Below are positions 17,065 to 25,375 of a stretch of 64,000 nucleotides of DNA, piece after piece. A model generated the notes under the pieces. It had not been told where the DNA came from. It did not search any database and worked only from the letters and a program-made list of their open reading frames with translations. The translations under genes and the position numbers were made by a program. The stretch comes from Halomonas salipaludis (lineage in GTDB: Bacteria; Pseudomonadota; Gammaproteobacteria; Pseudomonadales; Halomonadaceae), in contig NZ_NSKB01000006.1 of NCBI RefSeq assembly GCF_002286975.1, positions 124,001 through 188,000 of the forward strand, written 5' to 3'. Position 1 is the stretch's first letter; each line of letters starts with the position of its first letter.

Positions 17065-18058
17065 GGGTAGTCTCGGTAGCAGAGGTCGTCATGGTGATGC
17101 CGGTACCAGGCTCGCGCTGCTGGCGCAGGACCCCGGGCGGGTAGCCGTGGATGCGCTTGAAGGCGCGGCTGAAGGCGGCCGCACTGCCATAGCCCAGGCG
17201 GTAGGCCACGGTCTCGATCGGCTGTCGTTCCCGGCCGATCCACTGGGCCGCCAGGCGCATGCGCAGCTCGGTCACGTAGCGGTGCGGTGTCATGCCGGTT
17301 ACCGCCAGGAAGCGTTCGGCGAATACCGAGCGTGAGCTGCCCATCTCGGCGGCGAGCTCCGCTACCGTCCAGTTGCGCCCCGGCTCGCGGTGCAGGGCGG
17401 CGATGACGCGGCCCAGGCGCGGGTCGCGCAGCGCCTCGATCCAGCCGCTGGCATCGCCGCAGCCGCACTCCACCCAGCCGCGTACGATAAAGGCGGCCAT
17501 CACATCGGCGAGCCGCGCCAGGATGGCGGCGTAGCCTGCCCGCTCGCTTCCCGCCTCGCGCTCCATCGCCTCGAGCATGGGCAGGATCTCGGGCTGTCGC
17601 TCGAGCAGGGTGCCGACGTGCATCACTTCGGGCATCAGCGAGACCAAGGCGTGCATGCTGCCCAGGTCGAACTCCATGCAGCCGCTGAACGTCAGGGCGC
17701 CATCCACGGTGCAGCCCTGCGGGCAAGCGCGGATTGCGCTGACCGCCTCGCACAGCGTGGCGCTCTCGAAGGCGGCGATGTCCTGAGCCGGCTGATCGGG
17801 CGCGGAGAGCAGGGCATGCAAGCCACCGCGCGGCAGCAACAGGGCGTCTCCCGTCGAGAGGGTATGAACGCTGCCGCTGGGGCTGCGCAGGTAGACGGGG
17901 CCGCGCGCCACGAAGTGGAACTGCGCCCAGCCCTCCACTTGCCCGAACTCCACCCCCAACGGAGGCGAGAGCTGGATGCGTCGATAGGCGATGCCGCGCA
18001 GGCGCATGCCAAGCAGCAGTTCGCTTACCAGGTCGCTGGGCTGTTCCGGCTTGGGCAT
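17030..18058 (-). CDS. AraC-family regulator with N-terminal cupin_6 domain
   Basis: A 342-residue regulator. Residues 20-200 form the cupin_6-type sensor (VEGWAQFHFVARGPVYL, DALLLPRGGLHALLS). The helix-turn-helix pair begins near 230 (WTVAELAAEMGSSRSVFAERF, then ETVAYRLGYGSAAAFSRAFKRIHGYPPGVLR). This architecture often sits beside an efflux or redox gene; here it is divergent from an MFS exporter (18188), its probable target. The C-terminus has a polar tail of about 30 residues that overlaps the start of grpB. Confidence 0.85.
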   Translation of the reverse strand: MPKPEQPSDLVSELLLGMRLRGIAYRRIQLSPPLGVEFGQVEGWAQFHFVARGPVYLRSPSGSVHTLSTGDALLLPRGGLHALLSAPDQPAQDIAAFESATLCEAVSAIRACPQGCTVDGALTFSGCMEFDLGSMHALVSLMPEVMHVGTLLERQPEILPMLEAMEREAGSERAGYAAILARLADVMAAFIVRGWVECGCGDASGWIEALRDPRLGRVIAALHREPGRNWTVAELAAEMGSSRSVFAERFLAVTGMTPHRYVTELRMRLAAQWIGRERQPIETVAYRLGYGSAAAFSRAFKRIHGYPPGVLRQQREPGTGITMTTSATETTHERRPVAAAGH

Positions 18059-18187
18059 CTCGGACTCCTTTCTTCAAGATTCGGATGAATAATCAAGTAT
18101 TCAAGAGTGTCTAGCATAGATCGTCCGGCCTGGTCGCTCTAGTCTTCTCGTTCCTGACGAACGCTTCTCTAGGATAGGAGGACGAGC

Positions 18188-19366
18188 ATGAACGACTTGG
18201 TATCGCGGGCACGACCTGCATGGGGGGCGGTCATCTCTATGGCCCTCGGCGTCTTTGGGCTGGTAACGGCGGAATTTCTGCCCGCCAGCCTGCTCACGCC
18301 CATGGCGGCAGACCTGGGGATTACCGAAGGCATGGCGGGGCAGGCGGTAACGGTCACCGCCGCGGTGGCGCTGCTGACCAGCCTGCTGATCTCCACCGCT
18401 ACACGGCGCTTCGACCGCCGTCACGTACTGCTGGGCTTCTCGATGCTATTGGTCGCTTCGAACCTGGTGGTGGCCTTCGCTCCCAACCTGACGATCCTGC
18501 TGTTCGGGCGTGTGTTGCTGGGTCTGGCCCTGGGTGGGTTCTGGACCATGTCGATCGCCACCATGATGCGCCTGGTGCCCGAGGACTTGGTGCCACGTGG
18601 GCTGTCGATCATGTTCAGCGGCGTTTCCGCGGCGACCATTGCCGCTGCACCACTGGGCAGTTACTTCGGCGACCTGCTCGGCTGGCGCGACGTGTTCCGC
18701 CTGGCCGCGCTGCTGGGGGTGCTGGCGCTGGCGGCGCAGCTTATGACCCTGCCGCGCATGGCGCCGACCGGTCTGACCCGCCTGCGTACCCTGTTCGACG
18801 TGCTGATGCGGCCGCGCATCGGCGTGGGGATGCTGGCCGCGGCACTGGTCTTTACCGGCCACTTCGCCTTCTTCACCTATATTCGGCCGTTCCTCGAAAC
18901 CGTGACCGGGGTTGGCGTGAACGGCGTGGCCACCATCCTGCTGGGCTTCGGCGTGGCCAACTTCCTCGGTAACTACCTGGGCGGCTGGATGGTCGAACGC
19001 AACTTGCGCCTGACCATGATTGCGATGCCGCTGCTGATGGGCGCGCTCGGGGTATCATTGGTGCTGCTGGAAAGCACGCCGGCCACCGATGCCGCGCTGG
19101 TCGCGATGTGGGGATTGGCATTCGGTGCCATTCCGGTGGCGTGGTCGACCTGGCTCACCCGCACGGTGCCTGACGAGGCCGAGAGCGCCAGCGGTCTGCT
19201 GGTGGCGGCCATCAACCTGGCGATCGCTACCGGCGCCGCGGTGGGTGGCCTCATCTTCGACCTGGGCGGCGCTTTAAACGTATTCGCCGCTAGCGGTGCC
19301 GTATTACTTTTGGCCGCGCTGATGATCCTGGTGGGGGTAAGAACACGGCCATTGGCGACCGCTTGA
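18188..19366 (+). CDS. MFS transporter, drug/sugar efflux (DHA1) type
   Basis: A 392-residue, 12-helix inner-membrane protein. Helix 1 has the opening AWGAVISMALGVFGLVTAEFLPASLLTPMAADLG found in the YdhP/AraJ-like efflux group. The A-like loop RRFDRRHVLLGF follows TM2, and the motif RVLLGLALGGFWTMS is in TM4. A strong Shine-Dalgarno (ATAGGAGG) lies upstream. It is divergent from the cupin-AraC gene. Substrate unknown; a multidrug or solute efflux role is inferred. Confidence 0.83.
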   Translation: MNDLVSRARPAWGAVISMALGVFGLVTAEFLPASLLTPMAADLGITEGMAGQAVTVTAAVALLTSLLISTATRRFDRRHVLLGFSMLLVASNLVVAFAPNLTILLFGRVLLGLALGGFWTMSIATMMRLVPEDLVPRGLSIMFSGVSAATIAAAPLGSYFGDLLGWRDVFRLAALLGVLALAAQLMTLPRMAPTGLTRLRTLFDVLMRPRIGVGMLAAALVFTGHFAFFTYIRPFLETVTGVGVNGVATILLGFGVANFLGNYLGGWMVERNLRLTMIAMPLLMGALGVSLVLLESTPATDAALVAMWGLAFGAIPVAWSTWLTRTVPDEAESASGLLVAAINLAIATGAAVGGLIFDLGGALNVFAASGAVLLLAALMILVGVRTRPLATA

Positions 19367-19388
19367 ACTTGAGCATTGTCTAAAGAGT

Positions 19389-19410
19389 GCGGCCCGCTTC
19401 GGCGGGCTGC
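19389..19410. terminator. Rho-independent terminator between convergent genes
   Basis: A nine-pair stem (GCGGCCCGC / GCGGGCTGC, one G-U pair) closes a TTCG tetraloop and is followed by TTCTTG. It lies between the MFS stop and the convergent racemase stop and probably serves both strands. Confidence 0.75.
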
Positions 19411-19423
19411 TTCTTGCTATTGT

Positions 19424-20119
19424 TCAACCTTCGAGCGCCCATTTGACCGCTTCCTCGGCGTGAATGGCCGTAGTGTCGTAGAGCGGCACCTCGGTATGGG
19501 GCTGCTGCACCAGCAGGGCAATCTCGGTGCAGCCGAGGATTACCGCCTCGGCGCCACGTTCATGTAGCGAATCGATGATCTCCAGATAGCGCTGCCGTGA
19601 CATTTCCTTCACCTCGCCCAGGCACAGCTCGGTATAGATCACCTCGTGAATGAGGTCGCGCTGGGCCTCGTTGGGTACCAGCACCTCAATGCCGAAGCTT
19701 TCGGCGATTCGCCCCTTGTAGAATTCCTGCTCCATGGTGAAGCGGGTGCCGAGCAGGCCGACACGGTGAATGCCGTCATTGGCCAGGCGCCGTGCCGTGG
19801 CATCGGCGATATGCAGTAGCGGAATGGAGATCGAGGCCTCGATCTCTGCTGCGACCTTGTGCATGGTGTTGGTGCCGATCAGCAGGAAGTCGGCACCACC
19901 GGCCTCCACGCTGCGAGCGGCCTGGCTGAGGATCTCGGCGGTGGCGTCCCAGTCGCCAGCGTGCTGCAGCCGCTCAATCTCGGCGAAATCGACGCTGTAG
20001 AGGCACAGCTTGGCCGAATGAAACCCACCCAGGGTGGCTTTCACGCCTTCGTTGAGGGCGCGGTAGTAGCTGGCGGTGGATTCCCAGCTCATACCGCCGA
20101 GCAGGCCAATGGTCTTCAT
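19424..20119 (-). CDS. Aspartate/glutamate racemase family, YgeA-type broad-specificity amino-acid racemase
   Basis: A 231-residue PLP-independent racemase. The N-terminus MKTIGLLGGMSWESTASYYR is characteristic. The two catalytic positions are T85 (in GTNTMHK) and C197 (in LGCTE). This Thr/Cys pair, rather than Cys/Cys, is that of E. coli YgeA, which racemises several amino acids. A good ribosome site (GAGGAGG) precedes the start. The gene follows the DUF899 gene on the same strand after a 54-bp gap and could be its distal cistron. Role may be D-amino-acid supply or degradation. Confidence 0.85.
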   Translation of the reverse strand: MKTIGLLGGMSWESTASYYRALNEGVKATLGGFHSAKLCLYSVDFAEIERLQHAGDWDATAEILSQAARSVEAGGADFLLIGTNTMHKVAAEIEASISIPLLHIADATARRLANDGIHRVGLLGTRFTMEQEFYKGRIAESFGIEVLVPNEAQRDLIHEVIYTELCLGEVKEMSRQRYLEIIDSLHERGAEAVILGCTEIALLVQQPHTEVPLYDTTAIHAEEAVKWALEG

Positions 20120-20173
20120 GGTCGTGTCCCTCCTCTTTATTGCCGTTCACTCCATCATTGTCGAACGGCTCGA

Positions 20174-20878
20174 CTATGTCTCGTATTCGTCGTGACGTCG
20201 GTTCCACACGTAGGGCGGTGTCTGCGGCCAGCCTGCCGGTGAGTCCTCCCAGGTCTCCTGGCGACCGTAGGGCGTCAGGTCCAGGTAGGACCACAGGCTG
20301 CCGAGGTACTCCACGCCGCGTTTGCCGCTGAAGTAGGTCCGGTAGATACGCTCGCCGTCGCGCAGGAAGACGCTGATGCCATGGCGTTCGCCGCGGTCGG
20401 TGTCGGGAGCATGACAGTTGCAGCTCGTCACGCCCATGTCCTGGTTGAAGCTGCCGTTCAGCGACGAGACCCACGTCGGGTGCTGCCAGCCCATGCGTGC
20501 CTGATAGCGTAGAAGCTTTTCCCTCGATGCGCGGGAGACCAGCACCAGGGTGGTGTCGCGGGCGTGCAGGTGGGCGGGGTGGGTCATGGCGTCCACCACC
20601 CAGGAGCAGCCGTCGCAGCCGGCCTGCCAGTCGGGGCCGAACATGAAATGGTAGACGATCAGTTGGCGGCGCCCCTCGAACAGGTCGAGCAGGCTGGCTT
20701 CGCCCTGTGGCCCTTCGAAGACGTAGTCGGCACTCACCTCGACCATCGGCAGGCGGCGTCTCGCAGCGTTTAGGCGGTCGCGCTCACGGGTATGAGCCTT
20801 TTCGCGGGCGATCTGTTCGTTCAGAGCGCTGCGCCATTCTTCTTCGGAGACGATAGGGGGCAGGGCCAGGGGTACCAT
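20174..20878 (-). CDS. DUF899 thioredoxin-like family protein
   Basis: A 234-residue protein of the DUF899 family with a thioredoxin-like fold. Family marks are YVFEGPQGEASLLDLFEGRRQLIVYHFMFGPDWQAGCDGCSW (residues 53-93, with a CxxC) and ISVFLRDGERIYRTYFSGKRG. The CxxC pair is C88/C91 by my count. Function is not established; the family often sits next to ArsR-SRPBCC-VOC genes, as here. It is the fourth gene of a minus-strand cluster that starts with arsR. A second DUF899 gene lies at 39356-40087. Confidence 0.82.
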   Translation of the reverse strand: MVPLALPPIVSEEEWRSALNEQIAREKAHTRERDRLNAARRRLPMVEVSADYVFEGPQGEASLLDLFEGRRQLIVYHFMFGPDWQAGCDGCSWVVDAMTHPAHLHARDTTLVLVSRASREKLLRYQARMGWQHPTWVSSLNGSFNQDMGVTSCNCHAPDTDRGERHGISVFLRDGERIYRTYFSGKRGVEYLGSLWSYLDLTPYGRQETWEDSPAGWPQTPPYVWNRRHDEYET

Positions 20879-20891
20879 GGTGTTCTTCCTC

Positions 20892-21287
20892 TCAGGCCAG
20901 GTTGAGTTGCCACGACACGCCGAAGCGGTCGTTGAGCCAGGTAAAACGAGTGCTGAAGCCGTAGTCGTCGGCTGGCATCAACGTCTCGCCATCCGCCCCG
21001 AGCTGCTCGCGAAGGCGCTCGAACTCTTCACGGCTTTCGCACTCGACGAATAGCGATATCGAAGGCGTAAAGCTGAAGGGGTGTGCTATGTGGCTGTCGA
21101 TACAGGTGTAGCGCCGGCCGGCCAGGGTGAATTCGGCCTGCATGATGCTGCCTTCTCTACCAGGCCCTTCGGGGCCATAGCGATCGAGCCGGACGATGTC
21201 GGAATCGTCGAACAGCGAGACGTAGAAGCGCATGGCCTGCTCGGCATTGCCTTCGAACATCAACTGCGGGGCGACATGATGTGGCAT
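20892..21287 (-). CDS. VOC family protein, PhnB/3-demethylubiquinone methyltransferase-like
   Basis: A 131-residue protein of the PhnB branch of the VOC superfamily. It has the hallmarks QLMFEGNAEQAMRFYVSLFDDS near the start and FTWLNDRFGVSWQLNL at the end. These small dimeric proteins bind metal or small molecules, and no single activity is established. It overlaps the upstream SRPBCC gene by 28 bp and is followed 13 bp later by DUF899, so the cluster is one transcript. Confidence 0.8.
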   Translation of the reverse strand: MPHHVAPQLMFEGNAEQAMRFYVSLFDDSDIVRLDRYGPEGPGREGSIMQAEFTLAGRRYTCIDSHIAHPFSFTPSISLFVECESREEFERLREQLGADGETLMPADDYGFSTRFTWLNDRFGVSWQLNLA

Positions 21288-21811
21288 CGGTATTCCTCCT
21301 CTAGGCGCTCGAAGGTGGGCCAGAAAGGGGCAGGGGCATGGCCCAGCAGCACGCCTTCCAGCACGCTGAGATGGGTATGCCAGCCACTGGCCACGTTGAC
21401 CATGGTGTCGTCATCGGCGAGGCGACGATGGGTCACCACCAGGCGTACCTGGTCGCCGATCTCGCTGAGCTCGAAGGTCACCTCCGATAGGGCTTCTTTG
21501 CCCCCGCCCCAGGTCCAGGCAAGCACGTGGGGTGGCTCGCAGCGCAGCACCTGGTGCTGCGTCGTGAAGCCGCCGTCGTAGCGGCGAAACCGCTCTCTTG
21601 GTGGCGTCTTGTCGGGCGTCAGTTGGCTATTGTGGAAGTGCAGTGCGAAGGCGCTACCTGCTCGCGTTTGCATGGCGCCGGGGGCGAGCCACTGGCCACG
21701 CTTGTCGGATTCGGTGAGGAAGGCCCAGACCCGTTCGATGGGGCCCGGCAGCAGGCGCTCGAAGCGGATACTCTCCTCGGCAATCTTCTCTCCGTAGCCG
21801 GTGTTACTCAT
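21260..21811 (-). CDS. SRPBCC (AHSA1/START-like) domain protein
   Basis: A 183-residue SRPBCC protein. The start SIRFERLLPGPIERVWAFLTESDKRGQWL and the end VASGWHTHLSVLEGVLLG are standard for the AHSA1-like group. These bind hydrophobic ligands; those coded next to ArsR regulators are of unknown function. Its 5' end overlaps the arsR stop (ATGA at 21808-21811). Confidence 0.83.
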   Translation of the reverse strand: MSNTGYGEKIAEESIRFERLLPGPIERVWAFLTESDKRGQWLAPGAMQTRAGSAFALHFHNSQLTPDKTPPRERFRRYDGGFTTQHQVLRCEPPHVLAWTWGGGKEALSEVTFELSEIGDQVRLVVTHRRLADDDTMVNVASGWHTHLSVLEGVLLGHAPAPFWPTFERLEEEYRCHIMSPRS

Positions 21812-22152
21812 TTCAACTCCCCCTCATCCGACAATTTGTCATGGGGTTCGGCCTTCAGCGCCGCTTCCAGCGCATTCAGGCGCTGGCTCCAGAAGCCTTC
21901 GTAGACGCTTAGCCACTGTTCCGCCGCCGCCAGCGGCTGTGGTTGCAGCCGGCAGTAGTGGGCGCGTCCTTCGACGCGCCGCTCCACCAGCCCCGCCTGC
22001 TCCAGTACGCGCACGTGCTTGGAGACGGCGGCCAGCGAGATGTCGAACGGCTCGGCCAGCTCGCCGACCTTGCACTCACCGGCCGCCAACCGCTCGAGAA
22101 GCCGGCGACGGGTGGGGTCGGCCAGGGCGTGGAAGACCCGGTCCAAGTGCAT
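21808..22152 (-). CDS. ArsR-family winged-helix regulator
   Basis: A 114-residue regulator if started at the ATG complementary to 22150-22152 (MHLDRVFHALADPTRRRLLERLAAGE). A longer frame to 22209 is open, but it would cross the predicted promoter and both operator repeats, so I reject it. The helix-turn-helix is VGELAEPFDISLAAVSKHVRVLEQAGLV. No metal-site cysteine motif such as ELCVCDL is present, so it belongs to the non-metal group that accompanies SRPBCC/VOC genes. It heads the four-gene cluster and is probably self-regulated. Confidence 0.85.
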   Translation of the reverse strand: MHLDRVFHALADPTRRRLLERLAAGECKVGELAEPFDISLAAVSKHVRVLEQAGLVERRVEGRAHYCRLQPQPLAAAEQWLSVYEGFWSQRLNALEAALKAEPHDKLSDEGELK

Positions 22153-22163
22153 CTCATTAAATT

Positions 22164-22218
22164 CAACCATATGGTTTAAATAGTCGGTGGGTACTAGTTT
22201 GTCAACCACATGGTTTAA
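22164..22218 (-). promoter_or_regulatory. arsR promoter with two operator repeats
   Basis: On the minus strand a consensus -35 TTGACA (22200-22205) and a -10-like TATTTA (22177-22182) are separated by 17 bp. Two near-identical 16-bp repeats, CAACCATATGGTTTAA (22164-22179) and CAACCACATGGTTTAA (22203-22218, plus-strand reading), cover the -10/start region and the upstream side of the -35. The core AACCATATGGTT is a perfect palindrome. Spacing is 39 bp. This is the expected layout for ArsR autorepression. Confidence 0.7.
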
Positions 22219-22222
22219 TATT

Positions 22223-22942
22223 CTAGAAGCGCGTATCGCCGATGGCCGGCATTACCACTTCCCTGACGTAGGCATTCGGCGACAGCGCCAGCAAAGTGCG
22301 AACCAAATGGACCACGTCATGAAGCGGAATGGACTCGCCCTCGTCGCGTTGGGCTGCGCGCTCGAGGGGCACGGCCAGGTCGTCTTCGGTATTGAGATAG
22401 CCGAGCTGCAGGCAGGTGACCGCCAGGCCCTGGTCGCGGAAGCCCTCGCGCAGCGCCTCGGCGATGCCGCGCAGGGCGAACTTGGTGGCGCTGAAGGTGA
22501 CCTCCGGCCTGCCGTGGCCGGGTAGCGCGGAGGTCGAGCCGGTGAGGATGATGCGTGGAGCGGCGGAGTTAAGCAGCGCAGGAAGCAGCGCCTGGATCAG
22601 CAGGATGGCTCCGCTGACGTTGACCGTGACCATGTGCTGAATCTCCGCGGGGCTGTCCGCCAGGAAGCGGTAGTCGGGCTCGAAGGCCCGGCTTTCCCAC
22701 AGCCCCAGGTTATAGATCAGCACATCCAGCTTGCCCCCTGCCATCGCCCCGGCCACCTTGGCGGCCGCCGGCTCGGGCGAGGCCAGGTCGGCGGCAATCC
22801 ACTCGATTTCGATGCCGGCACGCTCGGGCAGCCTCGTCGGCACGCTGCGCGATACGCCGATCAGACTATCGCCACTGTCGCCCAGCCCTTCGATGAAGGC
22901 TCGCCCCAGCCCCTGGCTCGCTCCCACGATCATGATGCGCAT
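22223..22942 (-). CDS. Short-chain dehydrogenase/reductase family protein with Phe at the catalytic Tyr position
   Basis: A 239-residue Rossmann protein. The cofactor loop GASQGLGRA is at residues 7-15, NLG (78-80) replaces the usual NNAG, and the Ser region is LTGSTSALPG (134-143). The YxxxK pair reads F150-S-A-T-K154, so the catalytic tyrosine is replaced by phenylalanine; the codon is TTC, read directly. Either the protein has lost classical SDR chemistry or it works by another route. The start follows GAGGAGACAGCAG. A MerR-type promoter lies 50-80 bp upstream. Confidence 0.8.
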   Translation of the reverse strand: MRIMIVGASQGLGRAFIEGLGDSGDSLIGVSRSVPTRLPERAGIEIEWIAADLASPEPAAAKVAGAMAGGKLDVLIYNLGLWESRAFEPDYRFLADSPAEIQHMVTVNVSGAILLIQALLPALLNSAAPRIILTGSTSALPGHGRPEVTFSATKFALRGIAEALREGFRDQGLAVTCLQLGYLNTEDDLAVPLERAAQRDEGESIPLHDVVHLVRTLLALSPNAYVREVVMPAIGDTRF

Positions 22943-22993
22943 CTGCTGTCTCCTCGCATATTGGCGAGCCGGTTGTCGGCTCGTTCGTTAGCG

Positions 22994-23024
22994 AGGCTAG
23001 CTCCTGGACTTCACTTGAGGTCAA
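22994..23024 (-). promoter_or_regulatory. MerR/SoxR-type promoter in front of the SDR gene
   Basis: On the minus strand TTGACC (23019-23024) is followed after 19 bp by TAGCCT (22994-22999). The spacer holds CCTCAAGTGAAGTCCAGG (23003-23020), which matches the SoxR-box consensus CCTCAAGTTAACTTGAGG at 14 of 18 positions by my count. A 19-bp spacer with a dyad inside is the mark of MerR-family control. No merR-type gene lies in the window. Confidence 0.45.
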
Positions 23025-23059
23025 GCGTCGTGGGGCCAGGCAGATACGCGGGCGTTGAT

Positions 23060-23899
23060 TTAAACAGGCCGGCCGCCTTGCATCAGTGCAGCTGCCCATG
23101 GAAGGGCCTCGGGATATTCGTCGCCATCCAGCACGAACTCCTGGCCGCGGGCCACGGCATCAAGCTCAGTATGGTCGGTGTGCTGGCGCCAACGCTGGCG
23201 ATTGGCATGGTAGCTCAGCGGCGTGCGGCCATGCTCCGGATAGCACCAGCGCGGTAGCCTCCACTGGGAGACCCGCGTCGCCTGGGGGGCCGTCAGCTGC
23301 CGTTCCGGCGCGACGTGCGAGAAAGCGCCGACACCTGGCAGCGGCTCGTCGAGTTCCGGCAGAGCGAGCTGGGGACGTGCCAGATAGAGCACGTTGTTGG
23401 GATCGTCCTGGCGCTGAAAATGGGGGTGATAGTGCGCCCAGGCGTGGTGGTCGCCTCTGGCTTGATCGACCGGCAAGACCGAGGCGACCTGGAGCCAGCC
23501 CCAGATCACATGGCGGGGCCTCGATCCAGGCACCCAACGCCAGCCGCCGGCGTGGGGTTCGACGCGCCGAAACAGGCCGAAGAATAGAAACAGGTCTCCT
23601 GGGCCGACGCCGTGGTTGCGCAAATGCCCCTGGGCCTGGCCGCTCTGGCCGAAGAGCGGTCGCCAGCCGGGCGCCCGCGGCAGCATCTCGGGGATCAGGT
23701 CGGGGTCGATGTGGGCGCCATGTTCCGCAGTGATCTTGCCGCGGGTGAGCGGTTCGACCAGCCGGCTTAGCGGCGCACCGTCGAAGCTGATATCCGCATA
23801 GCGAATCGTCGAGGCCGCATCCGGGATCGGTAGGGCGAGCAGCCGGCCGTCCGGCAGGATAGGGCTGGGTACCCCGCCGGCGGAGGAGTCGAAGTCCAT
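23060..23899 (-). CDS. Nmad3-like protein (putative nucleotide modification-associated domain)
   Basis: A 279-residue protein that I match from memory to the Nmad3 family. Its opening FDSSAGGVPSPILPDGRLLALPIPD follows the family N-terminus, which normally reads as a short strand ending RKGFDS. The middle is rich in W, H and P (HVIWGWLQVASV, DHHAWAHYHPHF). The visible ATG gives MDFDSS, so the first strand of about seven residues found in relatives is missing or encoded by a non-ATG start inside the nfo stop region; no Shine-Dalgarno is seen. It follows nfo by 26 bp. Biochemical function is not established. Confidence 0.6.
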   Translation of the reverse strand: MDFDSSAGGVPSPILPDGRLLALPIPDAASTIRYADISFDGAPLSRLVEPLTRGKITAEHGAHIDPDLIPEMLPRAPGWRPLFGQSGQAQGHLRNHGVGPGDLFLFFGLFRRVEPHAGGWRWVPGSRPRHVIWGWLQVASVLPVDQARGDHHAWAHYHPHFQRQDDPNNVLYLARPQLALPELDEPLPGVGAFSHVAPERQLTAPQATRVSQWRLPRWCYPEHGRTPLSYHANRQRWRQHTDHTELDAVARGQEFVLDGDEYPEALPWAAALMQGGRPV

Positions 23900-23925
23900 G
23901 CGGCAGGGGGCCGTGTGATGATGGC

Positions 23926-24768
23926 TCAGCGCTGTTGGCCGCGCAGCCAGGCGATCTCCTCGGCCCAGATCGCCGGCTCGATGGTTTCCAGCACCAGGGG
24001 GATGCCGTCGATGCGCGGGTCGCGCATGATGGTGGTGAAGGCGTCGAGGCCGATGTTGCCCTGGCCCAGGCTGTGGTGGCGGTCGACGCGGCTGGCGAAG
24101 GCGCTCTTGGCGTCGTTCAAGTGCATGCCGCGCAGGTACTCGAAGCCGACCACCTTGCCGAGCTCATCGAGGGTAGCGGCGCAGGCCTCCGGCGTGCGCA
24201 GGTCGTAGCCGGCAGCAAACGCGTGGCAGGTATCGATGCACACCCCGACCCGCGACTTGTCGTCGACCTGGTCGATGATCTCGGCCAGGTGCTCGAAGCG
24301 CCAGCCCAGGTTGGTGCCCTGGCCGGCGGTGTTCTCGATCACTGCGGTGACGCCCCGGGTCTCGGCCAGCACATGGTTGATCGAGTCGGCGATGCGGGTC
24401 AGGCATTCGCGTTCGCTGATCTTCTTCAGGTGGCTGCCGGGGTGGAAGTTAAGCAGCGAGAGGCCGAGCTGCTCGCAGCGCTGGAACTCGTCGAGGAAGG
24501 CGGCGCGGGACTTGTCGAGCCCGGCGGCATCCGGGTGACCGAGGTTGATCAGGTAGCTGTCGTGGGGAAGGATCTGCCCGGGCCCGAAGCCGTGTTCGCG
24601 GCAGGCGCTGCGGAACGCCTCGATGGCTTCGTCGGTGAGCGGCTTGGCCTTCCACTGGCGCTGGTTCTTGGTGAACAGGGCGAAGGCATCGGCGCCGATC
24701 TCCACCGCGCGCAGCACGGCTTGATCCGGTCCGCCGGCGGCACTGACGTGGGCACCGAGATATTTCAT
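23926..24768 (-). CDS. nfo: Endonuclease IV (AP endonuclease)
   Basis: A 280-residue type IV AP endonuclease that cuts 5' to abasic sites in base-excision repair. The start [13 protein letters not shown] has AAGGAAA eight bases upstream; an in-frame extension to 24813 is not needed. Zinc-site motifs are all present in order: [37 protein letters not shown] and LETIEP. Length equals E. coli Nfo. The Nmad3-like gene follows in the same direction. Confidence 0.95.
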   Translation of the reverse strand: MKYLGAHVSAAGGPDQAVLRAVEIGADAFALFTKNQRQWKAKPLTDEAIEAFRSACREHGFGPGQILPHDSYLINLGHPDAAGLDKSRAAFLDEFQRCEQLGLSLLNFHPGSHLKKISERECLTRIADSINHVLAETRGVTAVIENTAGQGTNLGWRFEHLAEIIDQVDDKSRVGVCIDTCHAFAAGYDLRTPEACAATLDELGKVVGFEYLRGMHLNDAKSAFASRVDRHHSLGQGNIGLDAFTTIMRDPRIDGIPLVLETIEPAIWAEEIAWLRGQQR

Positions 24769-24839
24769 GCGAATTTCCTTGCTAAGGGTTTCGGGAAGGC
24801 CAAAGCGTAGCATTCCGACACGCCGGCATCAGTCGCCTT

Positions 24840-25307
24840 TCACTGCAGCACGATGCGCGGTTCACATGTCACCGGGAAGTTGACCGAATTGGCGATAAAG
24901 CAGAGTGCATGGGCGCGCTCATGCAGGCGCTCGGCGAGCTGTGCATCGCTGTCGCCGCTGACAGTGACCCGCGGCCGCAAGGTCACCTGGGTAAAATGAC
25001 CGCCGCCGCTGCTGGTCAAGGCCATGCTGCCCTGAGCCTGGTCGGTATAGTCCTCGACGACGATCCTGGCCTCGGCGCACAGGTGTAGGTACCACAGCAT
25101 ATGGCAGGCGGAGAGGGAGGCGACCAACATGTCCTCGGGATTGTGGCGCCCGGCATCGCCGAGGAAGGCGGGGTCCGCCGAGCCCTGCAGAGTGGCCTTG
25201 CCGGCGATCTCGATGTCATGGTCCCGCGAATAGGCGCGGTAATCACGGGTACCGCTGCCCTGGTTGCCGGTCCAGGTGACTTGTACGTGGTAGTCGTGTT
25301 GATGCAT
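24840..25307 (-). CDS. OsmC-family peroxiredoxin-like protein
   Basis: A 155-residue OsmC/Ohr-superfamily protein (YhfA/OsmC branch) that would reduce organic or lipid hydroperoxides. The two redox cysteines are C68 (LSACHM) and C136 (HALCFIANS), placed as in the family. The start has AGGAGCATCACC upstream. It appears monocistronic, upstream of nfo on the same strand with a 71-bp gap. Confidence 0.88.
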   Translation of the reverse strand: MHQHDYHVQVTWTGNQGSGTRDYRAYSRDHDIEIAGKATLQGSADPAFLGDAGRHNPEDMLVASLSACHMLWYLHLCAEARIVVEDYTDQAQGSMALTSSGGGHFTQVTLRPRVTVSGDSDAQLAERLHERAHALCFIANSVNFPVTCEPRIVLQ

Positions 25308-25375
25308 TACGGTGATGCTCCTGAGTATTGAGGCCAGCCCTGAGCGTTCAATAGAACGTCTGGGATGAGCCGCCG

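Noticed and set aside
22153-22209. Extended start of the arsR gene
   Set aside because: The extension overlaps the predicted -10 element and both operator repeats, and the family normally begins at the MxLDRVFHALADPTRR segment.
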